Positions 21,195-32,894 are shown, numbered from the stretch's first letter. The stretch is DNA of 64,000 bases from Cordylochernes scorpioides (GCA_030710605.1 CP092863.1:144981372-145045371); one strand, 5' to 3'. The notes: a model not told the origin generated them from the sequence alone. Translations and numbers: made by a program.

Positions 21195-21970
21195 TTTTCT
21201 ACTCACGGCCTAAACTTATTATATATATATGTATAGACAAATGTAAAGACATACATGTATGACAGCGTAAGTGTCCCTAGGGAGACATAGCGCTTTAAAT
21301 TGAAATAAATAAATTATATGTACATCAGAAGCGCTCACGCCGGCCTGCCCTATCCAATAAACGCTAGCCAATTAACAATCCAACAAGGCTGTGCTATATA
21401 GACAAATATGTAAATTAACATAGATAATACTAAAATCCTATTCAAATCACATGAGTATATATTTTTAAATATCAATTTAAAGTGCTATGTCCCTCTAAAG
21501 ATACATGTATGCCTTTAAATTTGTCTAAACATATATATATATAAAACATAAAAAATATTTTTGGTCGCAGTGGTACAGCCTACTTCACGCTGACGAGCGC
21601 CAACAGCGCGAAACGCATTCGTGGATGGCTTTTCTTGATTTATCTAGATATTGGGTTGGCCAAATATCAGGGAACAGGATGAATCAATGAATAGTTGAAT
21701 TATGTTCCACTAGATGGCGTTCTGCCTTCTGAAAAGCACATGTGCTGCTGGTTAGAATATGCCTACTTTGTTTTTAATACATATATACAACGTTTGATCA
21801 ATAATTTCCAGGAATGAGACTGGATCACGTAAAATATTAAAAATAATGAAATAATTTTAAAAGGACCTTAGAGATAAAATATTTATCAACACGTAGAAAT
21901 GAAAATTAATCACATAGACGCAAGCGCATATATACAATTATTTTAGGCCGTGAATAAAATAGACATATGA
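21195..21970 (+). mobile_element. Composite element with inverted ends and a hammerhead-headed segment
   Basis: The ends CTACTCACGGCCTAAA (21197) and TTTAGGCCGTGAATAAA (21943) are inverted. Inside are GTGTCCCTAGGGAGACAT blocks (also at 41348) and, from 21586, a hammerhead followed by GGCTTTTCTTGATT...GTTCCACTAGATGGCG. No protein is evident. Confidence 0.55.
21586..21623 (+). ncRNA. Minimalist hammerhead ribozyme, complete core
   Basis: Stem I CACG 21586-21589 pairs with CGTG 21620-21623. The CTGACGA core is 21590-21596. Stem II GCGC 21597-21600 pairs with GCGC 21606-21609 around CAACA. GAAA is 21610-21613, then CGCATT and predicted cleavage after 21619. All invariant core bases are present. 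Stem II differs from the 7335 copy (GGGC/GCCC) with pairing kept, which supports the structure. Confidence 0.75.
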
Positions 21971-21999
21971 TATTAACAATAAGAAAAAGAGAAAAAAAA

Positions 22000-22960
22000 A
22001 CGAGAAAAAAGAAAATTCACGAGAGTATGGTATCCTATAAATATCAGGTATTGCCACTTTAAATGTTGTGATGTGCTTTTCATTGAAACAAAGATGTCAA
22101 TAGGAATGAATATTTCTATTGAAATTGAATCGTAGAAACATATGGATTTGCCAACTTTTAACCCATGGTATACTGGTATACATTTTTTTATTTCACATTT
22201 TTTTAATCAACCAGGCGCGATATTGAAATATTTGCGCCTAATACAGAGGAAACAAACAAAACACGAAACAAATTAGAACTTAGAATTAAATATTTACAAA
22301 TTTACATGTATTAATCGACAGAGTTCATAAAATGTATATAGACAAAGTGGCTGATCTAAGAAAGTTAAATCAATCAGATCAGGGAACAATCGATATATCA
22401 CTTCTGTAAAGTTCGGAGTTTATTGAAATTATAATTAAAGAATTCATTCCTTTTAAGAAGTTAACAATAAGTCTTTTGTATATGTGATCATCTTATTAAA
22501 GTTAAAAGAGGATATGTAAATATATATTATTTAAGAAAAGTTAATTTGTTTTGTGAATTGAATATATGTAAATTTTATTATTGCATTAAAAAATATAGTT
22601 GCATACTTCATGTGTATTAATATTTAGTAAGTTGAGTGAAATCTGAGGAAAAAGATAAAGACATGGTGAGGCTATGATTTGGAGACATGTATTTTCTTTA
22701 TTTCTAATAAATGTGAAGTAAAAAGGTGAAAAAGGGGATGTCTTCTTGAACTTATATCTTCTCTGTATTACAACAAAGTCAAAGAAACGTCGGAATGTAA
22801 GTAAATCAAGAAATATTAAAAATATATAGTTTTATTTAAACAAAGTTTCATAATAAAAATACATTTTAACATTTTGGATTTTCAACTATTTATAATAACA
22901 ATAAGTATTTAAAATGTCACAGAATGCAGTAATCTTTCAACAATATAATTATAATTTTTA
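22000..22960. other. AT-rich intron sequence without recognised features
   Basis: Long A/T tracts and a CCATGGTATACTGG palindrome near 22163. I see no coding exon or named repeat. Confidence 0.5.
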
Positions 22961-22974
22961 AAACAGGTATGTAT

Positions 22975-23090
22975 TTTTTTGCTTATCCCTAGTACACGTG
23001 GTACAGACCATGATAATCATGGTGGGTAGAAGTTGGCGACTGCTTTTACTGTGAGTGTACCACATGTCTACACATGTGAAAAGCAGAAAA
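22975..23090 (+). repeat. Second copy of the palindrome-rich dispersed repeat
   Basis: Shares GCTTATCCCTAGTACACG, CCATGATAATCATGG and ACATGTCTACACATGTG with 21060-21160. Confidence 0.65.
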
Positions 23091-23221
23091 ACAGGTATGT
23101 AAATATTATATGTGTTTATGTATAACCGGTTAATCCATCTAGATTCATGCATTAGTTCTTAATCCTGCAGAAGGGACGTTAATACACGAAAGCTTGAAAC
23201 GTAAACATTAAATATAAGACA

Positions 23222-23295
23222 CTCAACAACAACAACAACAAAAAGCTTTTATTAGGGCCCATTGCCCTGTATGGATTCGCCATACAACAACAAGA
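23222..23295 (-). repeat. LINE 3' tail fragment, (GTT)n ended
   Basis: Reads AATAAAAGC...TTGTTGTTGTTG on the minus strand, like 15096-15245. It lies directly against the mariner left end. Confidence 0.5.
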
Positions 23296-24218
23296 TACAA
23301 AGGGGGATCAATAAATAAGTGAATTATCTTATTTCTTAAAAATTAAAAAAGGAAAAATAATTTAAACCACAGAATATTAAAATATAACATCGAGAGACTA
23401 TTTAAGGTGTTCTGTTCTTTTTTCCCACGCGCGGCGCGAGACTTATAAATAAACTAAAATGGAAGCTCCCTTGAAGGATTGCACCACGCTTGAACAACGT
23501 GCAGTTATTCGTTTCTTGAATGTAGAAGGTATTCAAACATCTCAAATATGCCAAAGAATGAAAAATATCTATGGTGAGTCTTGTTTGTCTAAAAAAAAAA
23601 ATTTATAAATGGGTTAACGAGTTCAAAAATGGACGAATTACATGTTCCTCAGGTCTCAACGTTCGGCCGGTAAAGTTTTGTTAACAATTTTTTGGGATGT
23701 TGATGGACCAATCTGTCTTGATATTTTATCCTCAAGGCAACGTATGAACAGCGACCTTTATTGTGACATTCTTGTAAATAAGCTAAAGCCCGGTATAAGA
23801 AACAAAAGAAGATGGAAGCTTAGTAAAGGTGTTCTCTTCCTTCATGATAATGCAAGGCCGCCTACATCATGTAAAACTGCATCCACAATCATTAAATTAG
23901 GTTTTTAAGTTTTAGAACATCCTGCATATAGTCCAGACCTAGCCCCCTCTGACTATTTCCTTTTTGGACTACTAAAGAAGGAGTTAAAGGGAAAGCGATT
24001 TGACTCGGATGAAGATGTCCAGAAAGTGGTGCAAGATTTTTTTCACACGCTTCCTAAGAGTGCCTATAAAGAGGGTATTTACAAGTTGCCAGAACGATGG
24101 AGACGATGTATAGAAAGCCAAAGTGATTATTTTGAATAAATCAAGTCCTAATTTTTAATATCGTCATTATTTTTTAAAATAAATTATAATTCACCTTATT
24201 TATTGATCCTACCTTGTA
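23296..24218 (+). mobile_element. Mariner-type DNA transposon, decayed
   Basis: Terminal inverted repeats match (TACAA...GGATCAATAAATAAG...GAATTAT at 23296 and its complement at 24188-24218), with TA at both edges. The transposase is in pieces. The N-terminal helix-turn-helix start EAPLKDCTTLEQRAVIRFL lies near 23461. The catalytic part 23642-23908 has LTIFWDVDGPI and LFLHDNARPPTSCK. After a TAA at 23906-23908 the same frame continues as LEHPAYSPDLAPSDYFLFGL to the C-terminal end near 24139. A stop-containing stretch at 23590-23620 and an internal deletion also break it. Confidence 0.88.
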
Positions 24219-24219
24219 A

Positions 24220-25715
24220 CACAGTAATTTTTTTCTCCCTTTCCCCATGTACACATGAGCCTTTGTTTGAAAAGGGATTTATTTACACATCTGTTCTGAA
24301 ACTTTCCTCACTACCTCTTTTGTGTATGAATCTATTTACAATTGATCTGTAGAAATTATAGAGTTCTATTGCTATATTTTTCTTTTCTGAAATAGTTCTC
24401 AGCGTCTTCAGTGGGTTGCTAAATCTTCAGAAGGTGGTTTTAAGAGTTTTTTTCTCTTTATTCACCTAAATATTTGCATTCTATGATATAGTGGGAGATT
24501 TCATCAGATATCATATTTACACAAATCCTGCAGTGAATGTTTTCCTTTTTGATGATGAGAATATGACTTTCTCTATCTAGAGTTGAAGTAATTCTAGTCC
24601 GTGCAATGAAGGCTATTATCTTCGATTACAGATTCCATGACAAGTATCGTTCTGGCATAAATTAATTACAGAGAATTTTATAATTTGAAAATATTTTCGA
24701 ATTGTCGAGTCTAGCGAAGTCTATAAAAGATACTCATACTTGGTGTTTTTTTCTTTTTCTTTTTCTAACAATATAATATTTCTACTTAAAAACGTTCATG
24801 TAATTGACATGAATAATCACATCTTCAACTAAACTACTAATTGAATTTGTAAAACTAATTGGTTAATTTTCGATCTAATTTTAACCAAAAGAATTTATCG
24901 ATTTTTTAAAGCCTTAAAATAAAAAACCAAAAAAAGAAGCAGCAATCAATAACCAAACATTAAATTAATTAAAAATATATAAAATAAAACCGAAAAGTAA
25001 AAAAAAAAATGTTATCCATCAAAATCTTCTGTTAAACTTTTTTTTTTTTATATTTGCATATTTTTTTATCAACAACATCTATTCCTCAAGTAAATTAAAC
25101 AGGTGAAAAAAAAAACAAGTAAAAAAATCAAACTTTTATCCTAGGTTTGTAACATTGTAATTACAACGAATTGAACTTTGTTGAAGCATGAAACACCAAA
25201 GTTTTAGAAACCAAGAATGTAAATAAAACTATATTTATCTATTTGTAAATACGCCATTTTTATCTCGTTGATTTCTAGGAAGGAATCCTGATCAATGCTT
25301 CTCTAACTTAACATGATTGGTCACGTCTGCTTTTTATTGAATTTATCGAGGTTTCCCCTGTTTAGTTTAGTTACAGTATTTCCTTTAAAGTTTTTTCGTG
25401 TATTTTCTTATTTGTTGTAAAATGAAACATCCTTGATTAAATGAGTGTTTGGTTTCAAATCGAGATTTTTTTTTCGTATTTGTTATTTTTTTTATTCTTT
25501 TGTTTGGTTTTTATAATTCAATTGTATCTATTGTTTTATTTTACATTGTACATTATATTATTCTATTGTTGTTTTCTCATTGTTATTTTTTAATAATAAG
25601 GGTTTTTGATATTACTTATTTTCCAGGTTTTTGAATAGAGTTTACATTTTTTATTAATACATTTTAATATATTGTGTAAGTGTATGGTAAAGTTGTTAAT
25701 TCAAAATTTTCAATA
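24220..25715. other. AT-rich intron sequence, no recognised feature
   Basis: Low-complexity A/T tracts throughout. The open frames here are compositional and show no family resemblance. Confidence 0.5.
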
Positions 25716-25717
25716 CA

Positions 25718-26066
25718 CAGTTAAACCTGTCTATAGCTCCCCCTCTAAATAACGCCTTCCTCTCTATAGCGCTCGAATTTAAACATTAAAATTATAAAAC
25801 GAAATTTGACATTTTTTCCGCATGTGTTTCTTTTAAAATCGAAATTTATTATAAGGAGAAATAACGATTATTTCTAACCTTAGGGATGAAGTATGAAAGG
25901 ATGAATTGTGAAGAGTAAAGATAAACGGAAAAGTAAAAGTGTCCAGGGATGGGAATAATGTATTATAAACATTAAAATGTAAACATTTTGAATTAAAAGT
26001 GACCTGTCTATAGCACCTTATTTTGGTGAGTCCCAAGAGGGGCCGCTATAGACAGGTTTACCTGTC
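25718..26066. mobile_element. Pogo/Tigger-like MITE with nested SINE
   Basis: Ends CAGTTAAACCTGTCTATAGC (left) and GCTATAGACAGGTTTA (right) form inverted repeats of the pogo style. A SINE body on the minus strand occupies about 25797-25955, with a truncated tRNA-like part (GTGTCCAGGGATGGGAAT). Confidence 0.65.
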
Positions 26067-26104
26067 TATAGTTTATGATATATACGCTTCTATAATAGTT
26101 TCGA

Positions 26105-26393
26105 ATACACCTATCCCCCGATTTACACGGTAGATAAGTTCCTGAGAAAAACGTGTAATTCGGGGGATAGGTGTACACAGAAATAAAAATAAAATGCATT
26201 GACAGGTTAAAATATGTAGTCAGCACATAAGCTCGGGATTCCTCGTGAGATGTGTACACAGCGCATGTGTTCAATCACAGTAGCATTTAGTATGGTGCGA
26301 TAAAAACAACAAAAAAAAACTTATTTGGAAAACCGTGTAAAAGCGAAAACGTGTAAAACAAGTACCGTGTAAATCGGGGGATAGGTGTATATT
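26105..26393. mobile_element. MITE with 'TACACCTATCCCCCGATTTA' ends
   Basis: Terminal repeats TACACCTATCCCCCGATTTA (26106) and TAAATCGGGGGATAGGTGTA (about 26370) are perfect complements. A third internal copy (GGGGGATAGGTGTACACA near 26161) suggests a nested or rearranged end. It is non-coding. Confidence 0.75.
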
Positions 26394-26929
26394 GTAACAA
26401 AGTATTTATTATTTTATTAGCAGAATATTATATTTTATGTTTATATTTTGCTATACTCTGTATACTTCCCTCTTTTGCTTATCTTTTGTTTATCACTTAT
26501 AGTTTGTTCTTGCCTGAATTAAAGTATTGTCTCATCTCGAAGTTGGTCTTTCCCTAATTTTCCATGTGGCAATATAGTATATCGAGAAATCTGTTACTAT
26601 ATATATATATTTTAATATTTTTTTATTTAATCAATAAGGAATCAAGGATTTTTTGTTTTTCTCATTTCTTTTATTTTTCAAGCTTTAGGGCCAACATGCT
26701 CTTCCAACACGGAGATCCTGAAATACAACTTCACGCCTTTTGGTTGTACTTCAGAATATTCATGTTGAAAGACATGTTATCCCGAAAGTTCGAGAAATAG
26801 AAGAATTAAGAAACCAAACCCTTGATTCCTTATTGATTGGGACAGAATGTAAAAGCAGAGAATAATCAAAATTATATTTTAATATATTTTTCATGTGTGT
26901 AACCTTTAATAAATCACTGTATATAATCT

Positions 26930-27030
26930 GTTTTTCACATGTGTAGACATGTGGTGCGCTTACAGTAAAAGCAGTCGCTAACTACCCACCATGATTATCA
27001 TGGCCTGTACCACGTGTACTAGGGATAAGC
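26930..27030 (-). repeat. Third copy of the palindrome-rich dispersed repeat
   Basis: Reverse complement of the 21060 unit: ACATGTGTAGACATGT, CAGTAAAAGCAGTCGC, CCATGATTATCATGG, ACCACGTGTACTAGGG. Confidence 0.65.
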
Positions 27031-27242
27031 AAATAAAAAACTGTATATAATGAGGCATGTTTATAAGTGGGTATAAAGCATAATTTGAATCAAATATTTC
27101 TGTGATAAATAGACACTTCAGCCAGTTAGAGTTTTTGTTTTCTCAACGTTTCAACAAATATCTTTCGTCTTATTTTATTTAACAGTTGGAAGAGACACGC
27201 CATATCCACAATTAGGATAATTACGTATATCTTACATTATAT

Positions 27243-27505
27243 ACAACTAGCCGAATGACCCGGGCAACGCCCGTGTTTTACCCGATTGAATGTTTTGATT
27301 CAAATACTATTTGTTACAATTATTAATTGTGGTCATGTGGCCTAGTGGTCATGGCATCTGCCCGGTAAGCGGAAGGTCGTGGGTTCGATTCCCATCCCTT
27401 GACACTTTTTTTATTTTATCCATTCTGACCAAAATCTATCCGTGAACTTCACACAGTGAACTTCACACAGACAGAATAAGGCAATTATATAAGTAGATTT
27501 ATATA
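27243..27505 (+). mobile_element. 'CTAGCCGAATGACCCGG' element carrying a tRNA-Thr-like sequence
   Basis: Opening 80 bp closely match 13905-13985, then diverge into a tRNA-like sequence on the plus strand. It ends with a direct repeat of TGAACTTCACACAG and an ATATAAGTAGATT tail. Confidence 0.6.
27332..27404 (+). tRNA. tRNA-Thr-like sequence (anticodon GGT), likely pseudogene
   Basis: It has an A box (TGGCCTAGTGG), anticodon arm TCTGC / GCGGA with loop CCGGTAA, and B box GGTTCGATTCC, followed by a T run. Loop position 33 is C rather than the near-universal T, and the acceptor stem has two mismatches. Eukaryotic tRNA-Thr normally has A at position 34, so this is better read as a tRNA-derived repeat head. 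Confidence 0.55.
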
Positions 27506-28329
27506 ATCGAACATTAGGAATCATGAAAATTAAACGTTCGATGTCAAATGTTGCATATAGTAATTAGAAATAGTAGCTTGAAATATGTACAGTCAACACT
27601 TTCGCCTCAAAATATACATCCTGCAGAATCTATTAAACTTGATGTATTGGTCTTTATTGCAAGCAACTTGTTTTGTATTAGTCAGGTAAAGTTGGTTTTC
27701 TTCCCTTAGATCAGAAGTTAATGGAAAGTTTATCAGAAAGTGTTCAGGGGTTTGTCTTTCGTTTCCACTTTCATATCTTTAGTCTTCGTCAGGAGAAGTA
27801 AATAAAAATAAAACATTTGGCAAGGCGTTAAAAATTGTTCTGAGGTTACAAGGGCGTTCTAACACGATTTTCCGAATTAAGTTTCAACATCTAAAGCTCG
27901 AACTAAAAACAAATTAAATATCTTCATTTTTCTGGTATTTCATATAGATATACATCAAATTTCAACGGGGAACGCGAAATATTGTGAGATATTAGATTTT
28001 TAAAAGGCAAATTTAAAATAGAAATTATTATAATAAATAAGTTTTTTTTTTCTTACGCCTTAAGCCAGGCAGTACTTTTATCAAATTATGTTTTATATTC
28101 CTTTAGTTGATTAAAGCAATTACTGATCAAAACTATTTTTATTATTATACTTCCAAGATTTAGCCACGACTGCATTACCAATATCATTTAGTACTAAAAA
28201 GAACCAATTAATAATTCCATAGCATAATCCTCAAGATAATCAAAATCAGCAGAAAATATTTGTATTTATAATAATATATATATATGAAAAATAGTACAAA
28301 AGTGGATTCGTACCTGGATCAGTTGAATA

Positions 28330-28545
28330 TATTGAGAAAAAGAAGACTCTCTGATCGTGTAACTAAAAGTTGCTGATGGCTTGCGCCATCTATCAGAATA
28401 AATATCAACTAATCGTTGATTATTTTAATTTGACCAAATTTGGAATAAATAATAATCAAAGCTTAGTTTATATTTATTCCGATAGATGGCGCAAGCCATC
28501 AGCAACTCTCAGTTGCACGATTAGAAAATGTTCTTTTTCTCAATA
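28330..28545. repeat. Hairpin repeat of the CGATAGATGGCGC family
   Basis: Facing arms of about 70 bp (TTGCTGATGGCTTGCGCCATC and complement) with GAGAAAAAGAA / TTCTTTTTCTC at the outer edges. Confidence 0.7.
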
Positions 28546-28889
28546 TATATATATATAAATATATAACTGAGGTACACGAATCAATTTTAAAAGACAACCT
28601 AGTTTCAATTTAGTAGCTCCAAAAAGACCTCCATGTTACCAAATCCGTTTATCCAAATATTTTTGTTTTTCGAAAAAAATAAATTGAAAATTCCAGTGTG
28701 GCGATGTGAAATCTGGGATTTATTTTTTTTACGGGATATTGAGGGAAACATCATTTCCGTTTTTCTTTAAATTCTCGAATTCTCCTTTTCTATTTTAATG
28801 CGTTTTTAAAATGTTTTTACGAAAAAAAATGACTTTTTGTTTAAAGATAACAAGGTTAACTTTTGAATATAATATATTTCTGTGTTATT

Positions 28890-29128
28890 TAATAGTGATT
28901 ATAAAACGAAAATTGTAATTATACCGCGAATGTTTCTTCTAAACAAAAAAATAGAAATTTATCCCGAAGAGAAATAGCGATTATTTCTAACTTTAAGGAT
29001 GACGTATGATAGGATGAATTGTGAAGAGCAATGATAAACGGAAAAATAAAAGTGTCCAGGGATGGGAATCGAACCCACAGTGTTCCGCTTACCGGGCAGA
29101 TGCCATGTCCACTAGGCTACCCTGGACA
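28890..29128 (-). mobile_element. tRNA-derived SINE, full copy
   Basis: Read on the minus strand, a tRNA-like head (29053-29127) is followed by a body with TTCCGTTTATCATTGCTC, TTCACAATTCATCC, GTTAGAAATAATCGC and GTTTAGAAGAAACATTCGCGG. The body recurs at 25797-25955 and in inverted pairs at 31300-31565 and 43310-43620, which defines the family. Confidence 0.7.
29053..29127 (-). tRNA. tRNA-Thr-like head of the SINE (anticodon GGT)
   Basis: A 7-bp perfect acceptor (GTCCAGG / CCTGGAC), A box TAGCCTAGTGG, anticodon arm TCTGC / GCGGA and B box GGTTCGATTCC. Position 33 is C as at 27332. It is well folded but part of a SINE, so probably not a decoding tRNA. Confidence 0.6.
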
Positions 29129-29158
29129 TATTATTATATAACTAAATACTATTTTTAA

Positions 29159-29350
29159 ATACAGTACAAATGTGATATTGTGTACATGGATAAGGTGCAT
29201 ACATTAGGGGGGGAAATGAAAGTTGCTGATGGCTTAGTATTGGAATAGTTCATATTTATTCCGATAGATGGCGCAAGCTATCATCAACTTTCAGTTTTTT
29301 TTCCCTAATGTATGCACCTTATCCTTGTACAATATTACATTTGTACTGTA
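29159..29350. repeat. Near-perfect 190-bp hairpin of the CGATAGATGGCGC family
   Basis: Arms start ACAGTACAAATGTGATATTG and return as its complement at 29325-29350, with GGATAAGGTGCATACATTAG inside. The outer part equals the outer edge of the Gypsy LTR copy near 4870. Confidence 0.75.
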
Positions 29351-29496
29351 CACAGTAAGTTCAATAGAAAATAGTTTTATTTGTTTCATTCTCTAATAAA
29401 AAAACGAACGCGCTTTATAAATAGTTTATTTTACAATTAACAGAAGTCGCCTGATAATGTTTCATGTCTCAAGAACAAAGAAAAAGATTTGAAATT

Positions 29497-30010
29497 TTTA
29501 TTGTGGACTTTCTACTCTTTATTAAAATAAAAACATAAAACCTCCAGGGAAAAGTTTATTTTAAAAATATTATTATTTAAAAATATCTCGAACTTTCGGG
29601 CTAGTAAGCCCTTCTACGGGAGAAACTATTTTATATATTTGGTACCCTAATAAAATAAGATTTAAACTTAAATAAAGTCTTTTGGTTGTTTACATTTTTT
29701 AAAGGCATAATCAACGCGGGCTTATCTCTATAGACCTTACTGTAATGATATAAGTTATTGAATGAGAGGGCTGAGAGGGTTCACTACTGATGAGCCAATG
29801 ACTATCATTCAATAACTTTTATAAACCTTTAAAACAAATGTAAACAACTAAAGGACTTTATTTAATTTTAAATCTTATTTTATTGACGTATTAAGTATGT
29901 AAAATAGTTTCTCCCATAAAAGGACTTACTTGCCCGAAAGCTCGAGATATTTTTAAATGAAAATATTTTTAAAAGAATCTTTTCCCTGGAGGTTTTATGT
30001 TTTTATTTTA
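29497..30010. mobile_element. PLE-type foldback with hammerhead-like ends
   Basis: Arms of about 180-200 bp (AAAACCTCCAGGGAAAAG, CTCGAACTTTCGGGC... and complement ...GCCCGAAAGCTCGAG, TTTTCCCTGGAGGTTTT). The centre holds a partial permuted-hammerhead copy, CACTACTGATGAGCC near 29784. Confidence 0.7.
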
Positions 30011-30127
30011 ATTATGATTCAAGGAATTATTTTATCGAATTTCTACTTTTTATTTAAGAGGATATTTAGTTTATTTAATCAAAGGTAAAATATATATTAC
30101 ATAGAGGTTAAATGGTGTTCTGTACAG

Positions 30128-30247
30128 TTCCACCAAGATGGATAGTGGAGCCACGAGATGCCAGTGTTACCAGAGGGACATCCGCACGTCTGGATTGTAG
30201 AGTGGAAGGTGTTCCTTCACCCAGTATCCAGTGGGATTTCTCAGCAG
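30128..30247 (+). CDS. Dscam: Dscam exon encoding the first half of an Ig domain (Ig8 type)
   Basis: A 120-nt exon lies between acceptor TTCTGTACAG and donor GTAGGT, phase 1 at both sides. It encodes VPPRWIVEPRDASVTRG, first Ig cysteine in ARLDC and the core tryptophan in PSIQWDFSAG. The VPPRWIVEP opening is the Ig7-Ig8 junction signature of arthropod Dscam. The domain is completed by exon 40967-41152, joined as ...SAG-LDPAS.... The intron between the halves is 10.7 kb. Confidence 0.9.
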
Positions 30248-30409
30248 GTAGGTTCATCTATTCTACACTTCAATATTGTGGTACTCCGATTAATAGTGTA
30301 ACTTTAAAATGATATTCATCTAAAGATTTACAAAGAGAATCAGTGGTGTTATTGCTTATTACTCAAGTCGTGCCAAAGAATCTACCACCCAACTAGACGA
30401 AAGAGACCT

Positions 30410-30696
30410 CCTCCGTACCATCAAAACCCAATGCCTACAGGAATGGAAATCTAATGCTGCACATGACATGCACCGGTTCTGTCCTCCCAAGAGAACAACA
30501 GTCTTTGATTTCCAAACTTAAGTCTGGTCATCTACGAATAATGACTTTCCAGAATGGTTGCAAGGTTTTCCCATTATATACTAAGTGCAATTCTAAACCT
30601 GCAACCCTAAAACACATTATTGACTGTATTGACTCATCCATTGATGAGCTGTACTCTTCCCCGGCAGACACCATCAAAAGTTTCAAGCTTTATTAG
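30410..30696 (+). pseudogene. C-terminal fragment of a transposon-type protein
   Basis: The open frame contains QQSLISKLKSGHLRIMTF, FPLYTKCNSKPATLKHIIDC and SSIDELYSSPAD, a pattern I associate with the cysteine-containing C-terminal tails of arthropod (especially spider) RNase-H-bearing retroelements. No start or catalytic domain is present. Lower-quality similarity extends upstream in the same region with a stop. Confidence 0.45.
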
Positions 30697-31299
30697 CTTT
30701 ATACCTTAATATGATTGAGTAGAGATAAGAAAGAAGAAGATTCAAGTCGTTTAAACGATCTCCATTAGGTTCCATTGTCTCAGTTTTTCTATTATAGTAC
30801 TGGGCTTTTCTCAGAGAGACATCATGGAGAAGGAAAGAGGGGTGCTATTGTTCTGAATATCTGGAAGTACCACTCAGTGTGACTTTAAATTGGTAGTGAA
30901 GTAGTATAAACCATCGAATTTTGACAGCTATGATCCAGTTTCGAATCCCACATTGGCACTTTTTTTCTAAGTACAAAATTGCTTCAATGGATACCTATTC
31001 ATGCAAACTTTACACTCCACCAATGAGTGCGAATAACCAAGAGAAGGCCCTGACACAGTTAAGTTGAAAAGTCGAACTGTTTACTACATGTGTAGAGACA
31101 AGATTCAATCTATTTCTTCTAAGTAAATCAACCTTTTCATAGTTAATTCTTCAAAATTTTCAATATTATGTAAATTATTAGATTAAGATATAGATTTTTG
31201 ACTTAATTAACAAATTAAAAACAACAAATGAATTTTAAAATGTCAACTCTTGAATGTAAATTACATACTATTTCTACACAACAATGCTTCTTTATGTAA

Positions 31300-31565
31300 A
31301 ACGACATTTAAAAAATATCCCGCATGTGTTTCTTTTGAACGAAAAATTAAAATTAAGGAGAAATAACGATTATTTCTAACCTTATGGATGAGGTATGAAA
31401 AAATTTTCCGTTTCATTTTTTCGTTTATCATTACTCTTCACAATTCACCCTTTCATACCTCATCCATAAGGTTAGAAATAATCGTTATTTCTCCTTAAAA
31501 TAAATTTTTATTTTTCGTTCAAAAGAAACACATGCGGGATAATTTTCAAATGTCGTTTTACATTT
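31300..31565. repeat. Inverted pair of SINE bodies
   Basis: Near-perfect arms: ACATTT...CGCATGTGTTTCTTTTG...GGAGAAATAACGATTATTTC then the complement, with the SINE sequence CGTTTATCATTACTC in the middle. It would form a long RNA hairpin if transcribed. Confidence 0.75.
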
Positions 31566-31569
31566 ATAA

Positions 31570-32180
31570 GCCGCATTATATTGTATTATAAGATGCTTCT
31601 TTATATAAATATAGCATTATCGAAAAAGGGAATTAATCTCTAAAAAGTATAATATTTCTTTAATAAAGAATGGTTAGCTACATTATACAAAATGGCAAGT
31701 AACTACAAGGCATAGCGTGACTCGTGTTTATAAAATCTGGTTTCAGTAAGAAATTGGAACAAATTATATGTTAGCAGACGAATTAGAAAAACAAATCGAT
31801 ATATATGTTTAGATATTTGAATATAAGAAATAACATATTTTGGAAAAGAAAATAAGTTTCTAATGATAGATATTATTAAATATCTCTACAGAACTCACTA
31901 CAGTGGTAAAATATTTTTAGATGTATTCCATACTTTTTATCTGAAACTTTATATAATTGCAGTAAGGTCTGTAGAGATAATATTTGATAATATAATATAT
32001 CATATTATAAACTAATTAGCAAAAATGATTATTACTAATTTTGTTTTCTCTGTAATTGTAGCGAGGTCAGTAGATATTTGAAAAATATGTTATATAGAAA
32101 TATATTTTTCAAATATATTTCATAGATAAAATACTCTGCTAAATCGACCGCCAGAGGTTACTCTTCCCCTATAAACACTC
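31570..32180. other. AT-rich intron sequence
   Basis: Contains two diverged facing segments with GTAAGGTCTGTAGAGATAAT (31960) that match the arms at 45640, otherwise nothing recognised. Confidence 0.45.
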
Positions 32181-32470
32181 GTTGTTGTTCTATCCCGATG
32201 GCCGGCTCAAACCTTTTATTTAACTATCTGGAATATGTACAAGTGTGGGGATGGGATTTAGCACCTCATGCCCTGACCAATGGCCAGGAAAGTTTCAAAG
32301 CTGCCTCCACCTTGAAGCATAGTACTCCCACGTTCTGGAGCAGCTCTCGGCCCCGCAGACCAATTCTCAGAGAGTTACCGGTGGCAAAGATACCTGTTGC
32401 TGCGATTCCAATTACAAAGCCCATAATAAATCCTCGCTCAAACCTTTGTACATTATGTAAATAAGCTTTT
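32180..32470. other. GC-richer segment of unknown nature
   Basis: About 290 bp with higher GC than its surroundings and an open frame on the plus strand (32198-32464). The direct repeat CTCAAACCTTT...  occurs near both ends. I do not recognise either strand's product. It could be a retrocopy fragment. Confidence 0.3.
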
Positions 32471-32894
32471 CATTTTTATTATTCTTACGCCTTAAGCCAG
32501 GCAGTACTTTTACCAAATTATGTATTTTATATATTCCTTAGCTCAATTAAAGCAACCTCTGATCAAAACCATTATTATTATTATTCTTTCAAGATTTTAA
32601 CCACGACTGCATTAACATAGTATAATCCTCAAGATAATTAAATACAAGCAGAAAATCTCTTTTCTTTATATAAGATATATATATATCATAAAAGTAAATA
32701 TCATATCTCTCTGAAATACAAATAAATATTGAATAAAACTATTTCCGACGGGGAATCTATAGTTTTATTGTATATTCATATGAAACTTTGATGTATCACA
32801 AACATTTCTATAGAAGTATATGATAAAATATGCATATATAATTCTACTGTCCTCAAACCTATATACATAATTTGCTTGAATACCATTTCTGAGA

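Noticed and set aside
25449..25634. Possible membrane micro-protein (F/I/L-rich frame)
   Set aside because: The composition simply reflects poly-T DNA; there is no conserved motif or promoter evidence.
26930..27030. Helitron 3' end (hairpin followed by CTAG)
   Set aside because: The flank after CTAG (GGATAAGC) is conserved in all copies, so CTAG is not the element boundary.
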